Origin: Bacteroidales bacterium
GTDB lineage: Bacteria; Bacteroidota; Bacteroidia; Bacteroidales; Paludibacteraceae
NCBI GenBank assembly: GCA_015061115.1
Contig: SUXE01000008.1
Location: 2,098 to 66,097 of the forward strand
Reading direction: 5' to 3'
DNA length: 64,000 nucleotides
The notes under the pieces: model-generated
The model's database searches: none
Seen by the model: only the letters and a program-made list of their open reading frames with translations
Told to the model about the DNA's origin: nothing
Made by a program: the position numbers and the translations under genes
In this document: piece by piece, positions 34,314 to 42,562 of the stretch
How the letters are laid out: each line of letters starts with the position of its first letter
Numbering within the stretch: the stretch's first letter is position 1

Positions 34314-34517
34314 TTACCGTTGTCTGATCTCTTTCGTGATTTCCATATACTCACGTCTTCCTTCGATATATTCAGCATACAGCTTTTCGGCATCCACTCC
34401 TTTGAGAATGCGACATTTCCCACATGATGGACAATGATTGAGACATTGCCATTGCTCTTGCACAAACGCAAGTCGTTCTTCTTTGGTGGAGTTTTTTATG
34501 TCTGGAACTTTTGTCAT
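34314..34517 (-). CDS. Small zinc-ribbon-like protein (67 aa)
   Basis: The 67-residue protein contains CLNHCPSCGKC, four cysteines in a tight cluster, likely a metal site. It also has two charged helices. It lies 50 bases downstream of the DUF5131 gene on the same strand; the overlapping 93-codon frame (34190-34471) is a shadow. Function unknown. Confidence 0.6.
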   Translation of the reverse strand: MTKVPDIKNSTKEERLAFVQEQWQCLNHCPSCGKCRILKGVDAEKLYAEYIEGRREYMEITKEIRQR

Positions 34518-34567
34518 ATTACTTCGAATACTTTTCCCAACAGATTCAATGTTAATGGTTGGTCACG

Positions 34568-35371
34568 TCAATCGTGGTAATCGTCCTCTTTCCATTCGAA
34601 TTTGATGGTCTCTGGGACGTAGAACTTGTCAATCCTATAGTCGATATTTGCTTTGTGTGCCTGACTGAGCTGGAATTTACGGTGGATCCTATACATCCTG
34701 CCGTCTTTTATGAAGTGTGCCCCGGTCTGATGGAAACGGAATGGAACGTCTGCTTTTATACACTGCTCACGAATGTCAAGGATCCAGCTGTAGTCGCATG
34801 GTCTGGCCTCTACTCCCGATTCTCCACTGACTGCGACTTCTTCGATAGTATCGTCGAGATATGCGGATAAATCTACCGGCCCGATTATCGGAGCGACCAT
34901 GATGCTTTTATGTTTGATCGGTAATGATTTGAATATGGGTAGACGGAAGTCTGCCATCTGCTGGTTCTCAACGGTGCAGCCGACAAGCACGTTGTCGTAG
35001 CCGTCTCCCCAATCGTCTGGCACGCATTCCATGAATCTGTCTATTCTTTTTGTGAAGAAGTAAAACCAAAGGTCGTTTCTGGTTTTCATCATCTCCCAGC
35101 ATTCTCCTCTCCAATCATCGGCATCCTTTATCAGGAAGTCGGAGGTGAAGCAGGTGAAGACGACCTTGCCACTTTCTATCTTCCACGACTTGTCTCGTTT
35201 ACGTTTGATGGGCAGGTTGAAATTGCCTGTCTTACGGCATTCACTGCTTGAAACTTCACTGCCGTACATTTCATCCTGTCTGTAGACATAGCAATATTTG
35301 CACCCAGAACTGATCTTTGTGCATCCATGCCACGGATTCCAGTCGGCGTATATATTCCAGTTTTCTGCCAT
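34568..35371 (-). CDS. DUF5131 (phage Gp37/Gp68-like) Cys-rich protein
   Basis: The 267-residue protein begins with WNPWHGCTKISSGCKYCYVY, the CxxxxxxCxxC signature of DUF5131/phage Gp37-Gp68 proteins, and continues with KTGNFNLPIKR, FTCFTSDFL and GESG segments that are typical of the family. It may bind an iron-sulfur cluster like a radical SAM protein; the function is unknown. It sits in an accessory region between an Rpn nuclease and a small paralogous protein. Confidence 0.85.
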   Translation of the reverse strand: MAENWNIYADWNPWHGCTKISSGCKYCYVYRQDEMYGSEVSSSECRKTGNFNLPIKRKRDKSWKIESGKVVFTCFTSDFLIKDADDWRGECWEMMKTRNDLWFYFFTKRIDRFMECVPDDWGDGYDNVLVGCTVENQQMADFRLPIFKSLPIKHKSIMVAPIIGPVDLSAYLDDTIEEVAVSGESGVEARPCDYSWILDIREQCIKADVPFRFHQTGAHFIKDGRMYRIHRKFQLSQAHKANIDYRIDKFYVPETIKFEWKEDDYHD

Positions 35372-35385
35372 AAGATAAAGTCTAT

Positions 35386-35631
35386 TTATAGCCCTGCATC
35401 TCTTACCAGGTCACAAAGTTTGTCATCCCTTACTGTTTTGGGCTTAGCTTTGCCTGCAAGAATCAGTATCTTTTTGCTGTTGCGATAGATATGCAGCTGA
35501 CGAGACCGCACTACGGCTGTCAATTCGTCGTCATTCTGCATCGCTTCCCAAATATGGTGGTATTCTCCTGTCGGCTCAAAGAGTTTTGCCTGGAGATGTG
35601 AACACATATTGGTCGTGTCGACGGTGATCAT
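35386..35631 (-). CDS. Small conserved protein (81 aa), paralog of 40059 product
   Basis: The 81-residue protein starts MITVDTTNMCSHLQAKLFE and shares with the 79-aa product at 40059-40298 most of its length: TNMCSHLQ, ELTAVVRSRQLHIYRN and LAGKxxPK. No fold could be named. It lies 14 bases from the DUF5131 gene start on the same strand and 13 bases from the preceding esterase stop, so the three are probably one operon. Confidence 0.7.
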   Translation of the reverse strand: MITVDTTNMCSHLQAKLFEPTGEYHHIWEAMQNDDELTAVVRSRQLHIYRNSKKILILAGKAKPKTVRDDKLCDLVRDAGL

Positions 35632-35644
35632 AATTATTACGGAT

Positions 35645-36448
35645 TTAGATGCATGAGATCTCAGTGAAACGGTTGAAAGTCTTGCCGTCTCGCGTCGTCT
35701 TCTCAAAAAACATTTTTTCTGGTCTTATCCAGTGGGCGTGTTCTCCGTAAAGAGCCTGATAAACAACCATTCGCTCCAAAGTCTCTGAATCAAAAGCCGT
35801 TCCGACGAATTTGTATTTGCCACCTTTGAAGTGTTGGAAGAAACGCTCTTGGGGTTTCTTGTACGTTGTCAGCATCTTTTCGATAAGAGGCACATACCAA
35901 GTCTTTACCTCCTCCGCTGTAGGTGTATGGGCTCCTGGGAAATGGTAGGTGTTGACGTAATACTCCAGGAATGTTGGTTCGTAGTGAGCCAAAGTGTCTT
36001 GCTCTCCAAATATTCCACACACCTTATCTTTGTAGAATGGGGTGGTGTAGTTGAACTGATTTTTCTCTATCTCCTCAAACTCTGTAATCAACTGTTCGTC
36101 TATGACGAAATCCTGATTCCTGTCCTCACGTGGACTTTTATATTGGTGACTGCCGATTCGCTCTTTCAAGAATTCCGTCATCTTGAAATGTGGATTCCCG
36201 AGCAGTGCTGGCACACCTACGATTGGGGCGAGGATTTGGGCGTAGAAAGAGCCGCAACTGTTGCCGACAATCAGGTCTGGATTCTCCTTGTCGCATATCT
36301 TATGTATGAATTCCAAAGCCTCTTTGGGGTGCATTGGCAGGTCGGGAGTGAGCACGCGGACTTTTCCCCAGAATGCCTCTTTCAATGCGTTTGCCGGCAC
36401 ACAACTTCCGCTGGCAAAAAATCCGTGTAAGAATAGAATTGTCTTCAT
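35645..36448 (-). CDS. YqiA-like esterase fused to DUF1653 domain
   Basis: The 267-residue protein starts MKTILFLHGFFASGSCV, an alpha/beta-hydrolase start, with the nucleophile elbow GNSCGSFYA (Ser) and a catalytic-Asp/His context (GEQDTLAHY, FPGAHT). The first ~190 residues resemble YqiA-type esterases; the last ~65 (FQHFKGGKYKFVGTAFDSET...YGEHAHWIRPEKMF) fit DUF1653. These two domains are more often separate proteins. The substrate is unknown. Confidence 0.85.
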   Translation of the reverse strand: MKTILFLHGFFASGSCVPANALKEAFWGKVRVLTPDLPMHPKEALEFIHKICDKENPDLIVGNSCGSFYAQILAPIVGVPALLGNPHFKMTEFLKERIGSHQYKSPREDRNQDFVIDEQLITEFEEIEKNQFNYTTPFYKDKVCGIFGEQDTLAHYEPTFLEYYVNTYHFPGAHTPTAEEVKTWYVPLIEKMLTTYKKPQERFFQHFKGGKYKFVGTAFDSETLERMVVYQALYGEHAHWIRPEKMFFEKTTRDGKTFNRFTEISCI

Positions 36449-36555
36449 CCTTTGTTTCAAATTTATTTTCAAGTATGAACGTATGCCAAAAATACGCTAA
36501 ATTCTCAGATGCAGTTTAATTTTAATTAAAAGATTTTATGAATCTTTATTTTTTA

Positions 36556-36563
36556 TATCTTTG
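36556..36563 (+). promoter_or_regulatory. -7 promoter box of the P-loop kinase gene
   Basis: TATCTTTG, 57 bases upstream of the ATG at 36621; it overlaps the beginning of the longer open frame, so the internal ATG is used. Confidence 0.6.
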
Positions 36564-36620
36564 GATTGTCGATTAAAAAAGAGTTTGTCTGGTCGACGGT
36601 GGACATTTCAACCAACTATT

Positions 36621-37187
36621 ATGATTCTATTGATAACTGGAGCGTCTCATACAGGAAAAACTGTTCTGGCTCAGCGGTTGCTTGAAAAATATGGTTTTCC
36701 ATATCTCTCCATTGATCATCTTAAGATGGGATTGATTCGTAGTGGCTACACTAGTCTCACTCCAGAGAATGACGAATTACTCACTGCGTATCTTTGGCCT
36801 ATTGTCCGTGAAATGGTGAAAACTGCGGTTGAAAACAAGCAGAATCTGGTTGTGGAAGGATGCTACATACCGTCCGATTGGCGGAAAGATTTCAGTGAAG
36901 AGTATTTGAAGTCGATTCGGTTGATATGCATTGCCTTGACAGACGGATATATTGACGCTAATTTCGACAAAATCCTCTCGTATGCGTCAATTATTGAATC
37001 CCGTCTGGATGACAGTTATTGCACCATAGAGTCGGTGAAGAAAGACAACTCTGCTTTTATCAGACTGTTTAGCGAAAGTGGTGATGAAATGGTATTGGTT
37101 GAAGACGATTATGAGAAGGCAGTCGACGGAATTGTTGACAAATGTGAAGAGATAATTAAAGAAGACGAAAATGAAAGAGTCTGCTGA
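36621..37187 (+). CDS. P-loop NTPase / kinase-like protein
   Basis: The 188-residue protein has a Walker A GASHTGKT at residues 6-13 and the following 'YLSIDHLKMGLIRSGYT' region typical of small-molecule or zeta-like kinases. The C-terminal half is acidic. The substrate is unknown. It overlaps the next gene by 17 bases, which implies translational coupling. Confidence 0.75.
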   Translation: MILLITGASHTGKTVLAQRLLEKYGFPYLSIDHLKMGLIRSGYTSLTPENDELLTAYLWPIVREMVKTAVENKQNLVVEGCYIPSDWRKDFSEEYLKSIRLICIALTDGYIDANFDKILSYASIIESRLDDSYCTIESVKKDNSAFIRLFSESGDEMVLVEDDYEKAVDGIVDKCEEIIKEDENERVC

Positions 37188-37587
37188 AAATCAAATAGAA
37201 CGACTTTTAGAAAATCCATATTGGGTTATAGACTTTCTTCCGGAAACAGTCTCTGCGGAACGTTCCAAACAATATTTTGAGGTGGAGAAATTTTGTTGCA
37301 ACAGTCAATTTATAAACCGACTGTACCAGCAATTTGCCTATGTGATCATAAAACTCAGTTGTTATTTTGATATTGACGGCCATCCTACACCTGAGAGTAT
37401 TCTTGAAGATGTGAACGGTTGTATGACGAACGGAAATGTAAATTTTCTTTTTGCAGACGAAGATGCTTTGATCACATTAAACGGAGGAGATTTGTACATG
37501 ACTGTTTATAATTCTGACGGACGATTTTTACAGCTGTTGCAGAGTCTTGTCGCTTCGGAACGTCTTTTTTTGAGGAAAACAATATGA
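37171..37587 (+). CDS. Hypothetical protein coupled to the kinase
   Basis: The 138-residue protein has no recognised motif. It is mostly helical with acidic stretches, and the ATG lies within the end of the upstream kinase gene in another frame (17 bases overlap), which suggests it is made in step with it. It may be a partner or antitoxin-like protein; nothing in the sequence decides. Confidence 0.65.
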   Translation: MKESAENQIERLLENPYWVIDFLPETVSAERSKQYFEVEKFCCNSQFINRLYQQFAYVIIKLSCYFDIDGHPTPESILEDVNGCMTNGNVNFLFADEDALITLNGGDLYMTVYNSDGRFLQLLQSLVASERLFLRKTI

Positions 37588-37647
37588 CTGAAAAAGACTA
37601 TAAATTAACGATAAAACAAACTTTAAACTAAAACAATTATAAATCTT

Positions 37648-38751
37648 ATGGACCGTAGTTCACAAATTATACGTACAAGTTGGATAGGTATTATCACCAA
37701 TGTACTTTTGGCTACTTTCAAGGCTGTCGTTGGAGCCCTATCTTACAGTGTGGCAATCGTGATGGATGCAGTCAACAACCTTAGTGATGCTCTGTCGAGT
37801 GTCATCACCATCGTCGGCACAAAGTTGTCGCAACGTCCAGCCGACCGCAAACATCCGTTCGGATTCGGACGCATCGAATATTTCAGTGCCATCACCATTG
37901 CTGTCATTGTGCTTTCTGCCGGCATCACTTCGCTTATAGAGTCGGTGAAGAAGATATTCGATCCTACAGAGCCAAGCTACACGAAAGTGACGCTTGTGGT
38001 CATTATCGTAGCTATTGTGGTAAAACTTGTGCTTGGATATTATGTCAAGAAAAAAGGAGAGGATTTGAAGAGCGACGCGTTGATCGCCTCAGGTTCGGAT
38101 GCTTTGTTTGATGCGGTAATCACGTTAGCGACGCTTATCTCAGCTGGAGTCATGTTGATATGGAATATTTCGCTCGATGGAATTTTAGGAGCATTGATAT
38201 CCGTGGTTATCATCAAAGCGGGAATCGAGATGTTGGAGTCTCCGGTCAATGAACTGTTGGGAACGAGCATTTCGGCAGAGTTTGCCAATCAGATAAAAGA
38301 AGAGGTTTCCGAGTTCGACGGTGTGCATGGCGTGTTCGACCTTATTCTCCATAACTATGGACCAGACGTGAAGATCGGATCAATGCATGTCAATGTATAC
38401 GACACGATGTCGGCGCATGATATTCATGGGTTGACGCGAAAGATATCCATGCAGATGTATGAGCGACATGGAATCATCATGACAGTCGGAGTCTATTCCG
38501 TCGCCACAGGAGAGAATAAGCAGACTGAACTGCAGGCTAAAGTGTTGCATATCATTGCGTCGCATAAAGAGATAGTGCAGGTGCATGGATTATATTATTC
38601 GGAGGAAGACAATATGCTTTCTGTCGATATCGTGCCCGATATATCCATTCATGACGACGCTGCATTGATCAGACAACTCACTGAAGAGCTCCAACCGTTG
38701 GCACCGGGCAAGCAGGTGATTGTGGTTGTGGATCATAATTACAGTGAATAA
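37648..38751 (+). CDS. Cation diffusion facilitator (CDF) transporter
   Basis: The 367-residue inner-membrane protein has six membrane helices in its N-terminal ~210 residues, the TM2 motif NNLSDAL and the HPFGFGRIEYF segment, and TM5 DALFD. The usual zinc-type His of TM5 is not apparent (an Asp pair instead), so the metal may be Mn or Fe rather than Zn; this is not settled. The C-terminal cytoplasmic dimerisation domain (~85 residues) is present. A terminator follows. Confidence 0.92.
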   Translation: MDRSSQIIRTSWIGIITNVLLATFKAVVGALSYSVAIVMDAVNNLSDALSSVITIVGTKLSQRPADRKHPFGFGRIEYFSAITIAVIVLSAGITSLIESVKKIFDPTEPSYTKVTLVVIIVAIVVKLVLGYYVKKKGEDLKSDALIASGSDALFDAVITLATLISAGVMLIWNISLDGILGALISVVIIKAGIEMLESPVNELLGTSISAEFANQIKEEVSEFDGVHGVFDLILHNYGPDVKIGSMHVNVYDTMSAHDIHGLTRKISMQMYERHGIIMTVGVYSVATGENKQTELQAKVLHIIASHKEIVQVHGLYYSEEDNMLSVDIVPDISIHDDAALIRQLTEELQPLAPGKQVIVVVDHNYSE

Positions 38752-38779
38752 CAGAGCAATAATAAAAAGCAAAAAGAGA

Positions 38780-38806
38780 ACCCCGAAAGTTTCATGCTTT
38801 CGGGGT
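38780..38806. terminator. Bidirectional terminator between CDF and secreted esterase genes
   Basis: ACCCCGAAAG and CTTTCGGGGT form a perfect 10-bp stem with a 7-base loop; A-rich on one side and T-rich (CCTCTTTGTCTT) on the other. Confidence 0.8.
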
Positions 38807-38850
38807 CCTCTTTGTCTTTGATATACCATTCTCTTGGTAAATCAGAATGA

Positions 38851-39870
38851 TTATTCTACATTGAAAATGTGGCGCATGAAGTTGTACATGTGAGGTTGAA
38901 CGGAAGTACCGTCGTGACCTGTACCTGTAATGGAGTGCCATACATGATCCACATTATTGTTTTTCAAGATATTGTGATACTGCTCAGGATAATCACCTAC
39001 AGTACCATCGTTGGTTCCACCTGAGATAAGAAGAATGTATGGTTTAGGGTTCCCGTCCTTCAAGTGGAAGTCAGCTTCATTCTTTATTGTACCTTCGTGA
39101 GCCATGAATTGATCTTGAGTAGGCACAATACCAGGAGCAGGACAAGCCGCACCTACGAAGCCAAACACATCTGTATGTTGAGTTCCAATATACAAAGCCT
39201 CACGACCTCCCAATGAGAAACCTGTGATAGCAGTGTTCTTAGGTCCCTCTGCAATCGAGAACTGCTGTTTAGCCCATGGTAACAAGTCTTCAAGAAGATC
39301 ATTCTCAAACATATCATAGTATCTCATTGTCTCTTGATCGAACGCGAAACCACTCGGTTGTTCTCCTTTAGGAGAAGTGTACATCTGAGGGAAAATAACA
39401 ATCATATCTTTGGTCAAACCTTCGGAAATAGCGTTGGCAATCATTTTCTTTACACCCATAGCCTCATCAAGCATGGAATTCTCGTCACCAAAAATACCAT
39501 GTAGAACGAACAATACAGGATACTTCTTGTTTGTGTCGTAGTTTGGTGGCAACATTACTCTCACTTTCTTATCATGTCCTGCACTTTTTGAGGAATACTG
39601 ATAAGACCTCACCTCACCATAACTGTTATTTGGCACGTTAGGTGCGAATTCCACCAAATCATCACGAAGTTTCTGCATTGTCTCAGCAGGATTCACTCCT
39701 GGATTAGTCTGTTCTGGCTTGTTGATTGTAAGACTATCTACATTGGCAATTGCATATTCTACGACAGAACCGTCTTTCAGCCAAATATACAATTTGTCAT
39801 TTTCTGCCATTGTGGTTGTCGCACACGCAAATAACGTCAGAAATGGAATGATTACTTTTTTGTATGACAT
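38851..39870 (-). CDS. Secreted alpha/beta-hydrolase esterase (CE1-like)
   Basis: The 339-residue protein has a signal peptide (MSYKKVIIPFLTLFACATT) and an N-terminal segment typical of Bacteroidota secreted proteins (WLKDGSVVEYAIANVDSL). The esterase core carries VLHGIFGDENSML, the nucleophile motif GFSLGGREAL and GTGHDGTS with the catalytic histidine, and resembles feruloyl / enterochelin-type esterases. The upstream in-frame extension (51 codons) lies before the promoter at 39929 and is rejected. Likely periplasmic or extracellular; substrate unknown, possibly hemicellulose-linked esters. Confidence 0.88.
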   Translation of the reverse strand: MSYKKVIIPFLTLFACATTTMAENDKLYIWLKDGSVVEYAIANVDSLTINKPEQTNPGVNPAETMQKLRDDLVEFAPNVPNNSYGEVRSYQYSSKSAGHDKKVRVMLPPNYDTNKKYPVLFVLHGIFGDENSMLDEAMGVKKMIANAISEGLTKDMIVIFPQMYTSPKGEQPSGFAFDQETMRYYDMFENDLLEDLLPWAKQQFSIAEGPKNTAITGFSLGGREALYIGTQHTDVFGFVGAACPAPGIVPTQDQFMAHEGTIKNEADFHLKDGNPKPYILLISGGTNDGTVGDYPEQYHNILKNNNVDHVWHSITGTGHDGTSVQPHMYNFMRHIFNVE

Positions 39871-39928
39871 AAATTTTAAGCGTTTTATATAATTGTTAAT
39901 ATTAATGATCCTTTTTTCTATGGTATGA

Positions 39929-39957
39929 CAAATATAACAAATTATCATCATAAACAA
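39929..39957 (-). promoter_or_regulatory. Promoter of the secreted esterase gene
   Basis: Minus strand TATATTTG (39929-39936) with TTG (39955-39957) 18 bases upstream; 58 bases before the start. Confidence 0.7.
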
Positions 39958-40058
39958 GTATGTTGGACAAAAATGTTGATATGTTAGTTGTTCTTTAGAT
40001 TGCATATTGATAATTTTGTTCATCCAACAGATTTTTTTACAAGGAAACTGTTTAAGAT

Positions 40059-40298
40059 ATGATAACTATAGACACCACCAATATGTGCTCGCACCTGCAG
40101 AAGAAACTGTTCGAGAAGGATGGCATCTATCATCCTCTTTGGCAAGCCATGCAAGCAGACTCCGAACTAACTGCTGTGGTCCGTTCACGCCAGCTCCATA
40201 TCTACCGCAATGGCAAAAAAGTGCTGGTGCTGGCAGGGAAGTCCGCACCTAAGATTATACGAGAAGATAGAATTTGCACACTTTTAAATCACCTATAA
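40059..40298 (+). CDS. Small conserved protein (79 aa), paralog of 35386 product
   Basis: The 79-residue protein (MITIDTTNMCSHLQKKLFE...) is the sister of the 81-aa protein at 35386-35631, on the opposite strand 4.4 kb away. The middle ELTAVVRSRQLHIYRNGKK block is almost unchanged. It precedes a GNAT gene by 12 bases. No function recognised. Confidence 0.7.
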   Translation: MITIDTTNMCSHLQKKLFEKDGIYHPLWQAMQADSELTAVVRSRQLHIYRNGKKVLVLAGKSAPKIIREDRICTLLNHL

Positions 40299-40310
40299 TC
40301 CATTATTCAG

Positions 40311-40781
40311 ATGATCAATATTCGTAACATACACCCCCAAGAGATACCCGTATTGGACGATTTCCTCTACGAAGCCATTTTTATTCCTCAAGGAGTGGAG
40401 CCACCACCACGCTCCATCATAGAGCAAGACGACCTGCAAGTGTATGTGCGAGGGTTTGGAGACGATCCACATGATCATTGTCTGGTGGCGGAAGTAGACG
40501 GGAAGATAGCCGGAGCAGTGTGGGTGAGAATCATGGACGATTATGGACATGTGGACGATCAAACCCCATCGTTGGCAATCTCCCTTTATCCGGAATATCG
40601 AGGGCAAGGGATTGGTACACAACTGCTTAATCAGATGCTGGATATGCTTCGACAGAAAGGATATCCCCAAGTCTCCCTGTCGGTGCAAAAAGAAAACTAT
40701 GCGCTCCGCATGTATCAGAAAGCCGGTTTTGAGACGGTGGAGGACAGAGGAGAAGAGGTGCTGATGGTGAGGAGGATGTGA
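40311..40781 (+). CDS. GNAT family N-acetyltransferase
   Basis: The 156-residue protein has the GNAT acetyl-CoA loop (LYPEYRGQGIGTQLL, Q/RxxGxG/A) and a C-terminal motif B (SVQKENYALRMYQKAGFE). Substrate unknown. It follows a 79-aa small gene on the same strand with 12 bases between, so the pair is probably co-transcribed. Confidence 0.9.
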   Translation: MINIRNIHPQEIPVLDDFLYEAIFIPQGVEPPPRSIIEQDDLQVYVRGFGDDPHDHCLVAEVDGKIAGAVWVRIMDDYGHVDDQTPSLAISLYPEYRGQGIGTQLLNQMLDMLRQKGYPQVSLSVQKENYALRMYQKAGFETVEDRGEEVLMVRRM

Positions 40782-40964
40782 GTGATGTTTTTTTTGTTTG
40801 ACATTATAATTTGTCGTGAGAAATATTTGATAATCTAAAATATATTTGTTATTCTTGCGAAAGAATAATGAGGCGTAAGGATAATTTTACTCGCAATACG
40901 AGGGGAAAGTAATCAGTCATCGTTGGAATAATAAATGAATAGTATTTAACTTAAATTTGAGAAA

Positions 40965-41672
40965 ATGGCAACAGGGTATGATAACATCGGAAAAGGAGGA
41001 ATTGTCAAAGAAGGTATTTTTGTTAGATTCCCTGAATTAATTCCTGCGTGTGATGATGAAATATTTTGGTCATCTGAAAATCATAGTAGGTTGTTGATTG
41101 TTGCAGAAAGTAACTATTTTGAAGATGAAGCGGAAAGTGTCTATAAGAGCGTTTTTAAGAATCCGGAAGCGTGGTATCAAGGAGAGGATAGACAGCATCT
41201 AATTCCAATAACAGGAAAAGAACCAGAGGAATACAAAGTAAAAGTCAGTAATTTTATTAGTTATAGAACTATTAATAAATTGTGTAAGCCGATGAAAGAA
41301 GTGTCGGGGCTCAATTGTAAACCTATTTATAAAGAAGCGATGTTTTATAACTATTTTTTACGTCCTGCAACGAAGCAAGGAAATGGAAAAAGAGGATTCG
41401 TAAATGATTGCAAGCAATTAGATCGCATTGTTGCTGGCACTGCATTGTGTGGAATTATAGACCTTGTTAATCCAGATATTGTAATATTCGTTAGCAAATA
41501 TGCATATGATGAATTTAAGAAATATGCAGAATCTGTAGGATATGAATATAACCCAGAGAAGATTAATTTCGTTTGTCATCCTGCTAGTTTTGGACCTAAT
41601 GGTTGGTATTATAGTAAAGATGGCAAGCAAAAATTTGAACGTCTATTGAGAGAGTATTGGATAAAGAAATGA
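40965..41672 (+). CDS. Uracil-DNA-glycosylase-fold protein (tentative)
   Basis: The 235-residue protein has a segment order like uracil-DNA glycosylase family folds: LLIVAESNYF near residue 43, an internal FISYRTIN, a PDIVIFVSKYAYDEF segment and a C-terminal HPASFGPNGWYY in place of the usual HPSxxx. The identity of catalytic residues is not settled, so the assignment is weak. A TATATTTG box (40841-40848) is upstream and a terminator follows. Confidence 0.5.
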   Translation: MATGYDNIGKGGIVKEGIFVRFPELIPACDDEIFWSSENHSRLLIVAESNYFEDEAESVYKSVFKNPEAWYQGEDRQHLIPITGKEPEEYKVKVSNFISYRTINKLCKPMKEVSGLNCKPIYKEAMFYNYFLRPATKQGNGKRGFVNDCKQLDRIVAGTALCGIIDLVNPDIVIFVSKYAYDEFKKYAESVGYEYNPEKINFVCHPASFGPNGWYYSKDGKQKFERLLREYWIKK

Positions 41673-41702
41673 ATTTTATCGTGTTCTCATTTTTCCCTCC
41701 CA

Positions 41703-41736
41703 CCTCTGCCCTCATCCGGCAGAGGCCTTTTTTTTC
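41703..41736 (+). terminator. Terminator after the UDG-like gene
   Basis: CCTCTGCC and GGCAGAGG arms with a 7-base loop, then CC and a run of eight T residues. Confidence 0.9.
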
Positions 41737-41775
41737 TTTGCGGAGAAAAATAATTCACAAAATAGGTTAAGAGTT

Positions 41776-42228
41776 ATGGATGAAAAGTTGAAATTATGGG
41801 AAAAAATTAGCAAAGGGGAAGTGATTTTCCCAGAGGATGTTCTTATGTGTATTGACTATAAAAAATTCTTGGATGATTTCAAAGATGGAGAATTACGAGC
41901 TTTTGTCCTTTCTTCTAATGCGGGCTTGGAATATAGGATGAATCATTTGGTGGAGCAAGTGAAAAAGTTTTCCAAAGACTGTGTGCCTTTTTTCTTTTAT
42001 GCCTGTTTTTTCTTTCCGACACATTCGCCATTGCTGATTTCGGAATTAGTGGATTTTTGCGATTGTCTCCAATCTCTCAATTCTGATTACAAAGATTCGC
42101 AGGGGATGTGGGATACGGTTTCTCTTCCCATCCATGCTCTACATGCGGTTGTTCTGATTAGCCGTAGGGACGCAATGCATTGCGTCCCTTCAAAGACAAA
42201 TATCGAAAAGTCGCTAGGAAAAGTGTAG
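41776..42228 (+). CDS. Hypothetical protein whose 3' end enters a palindromic repeat
   Basis: The 150-residue protein is unrecognised: an acidic N-terminus, a Cys/Phe-rich middle and a C-terminal tail (about the last 20 residues) encoded by the palindrome GGGACGCAATGCATTGCGTCCC and the start of the 66-bp array. The tail is therefore probably not original, and the gene looks truncated or extended by repeat insertion. Its promoter is not clear. Confidence 0.5.
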   Translation: MDEKLKLWEKISKGEVIFPEDVLMCIDYKKFLDDFKDGELRAFVLSSNAGLEYRMNHLVEQVKKFSKDCVPFFFYACFFFPTHSPLLISELVDFCDCLQSLNSDYKDSQGMWDTVSLPIHALHAVVLISRRDAMHCVPSKTNIEKSLGKV

Positions 42229-42545
42229 TGGTTCGCAGAAAAGTCGTACCGAAAAGTGTATAAAATCTTGAAAAAGTCGCTAGGAAAAGTGTAGTGGTTC
42301 GCAGAAAAGTCGTACCGAAAAGTGTATAAAATCTTGAAAAAGTCGCTAGGAAAAGTGTAGTGGTTCGCAGAAAAGTCGTACCGAAAAGTGTATAAAATCT
42401 TGAAAAAGTCGCTTGGAAAAGTGTAGTGATTTGTAGAAAAGTCGTGCCGAAAAGTGTATAAAATCTTGGAAAAATCGCTTGGAAAAGTGTATTGAATTGA
42501 CAAAAAGTCGTGCCGAAAAGTGTAGGGACGCAATGCATTGCGTCA
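42167..42545. repeat. 66-bp tandem repeat array framed by a palindrome
   Basis: The array 42205-42522 has nearly five copies of a 66-bp unit (markers TCGCTAGG at 42211, 42277, 42343 and TCGCTTGG at 42409, 42475; offsets exactly 66). Each unit consists of two related 33-bp halves beginning AAAAGTCG and containing AAAAGTGTA. The palindrome GGGACGCAATGCATTGCGTCCC lies at both ends (42167-42188 and, with one mismatch, 42525-42545). Because 66 is a multiple of 3, minus-strand frames stay open through it, but the encoded 22-residue repeat is unlikely to be a protein. Confidence 0.95.
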
Positions 42546-42562
42546 CTACAAAATGATATCGT

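Noticed and set aside
34190-34471. A 93-codon minus-strand frame
   Set aside because: Shadow of the Cys-rich 67-aa gene in another frame; no coding character.
42205-42522. CRISPR array
   Set aside because: The 66-bp units are contiguous with no unique spacers and no cas genes are in the window.
42087-42533. A 148-codon minus-strand frame with 22-residue repeats (YTFRYDFSAN-like)
   Set aside because: It arises because the 66-bp repeat length is a multiple of 3; it overlaps a plus-strand gene and has no start context or family.
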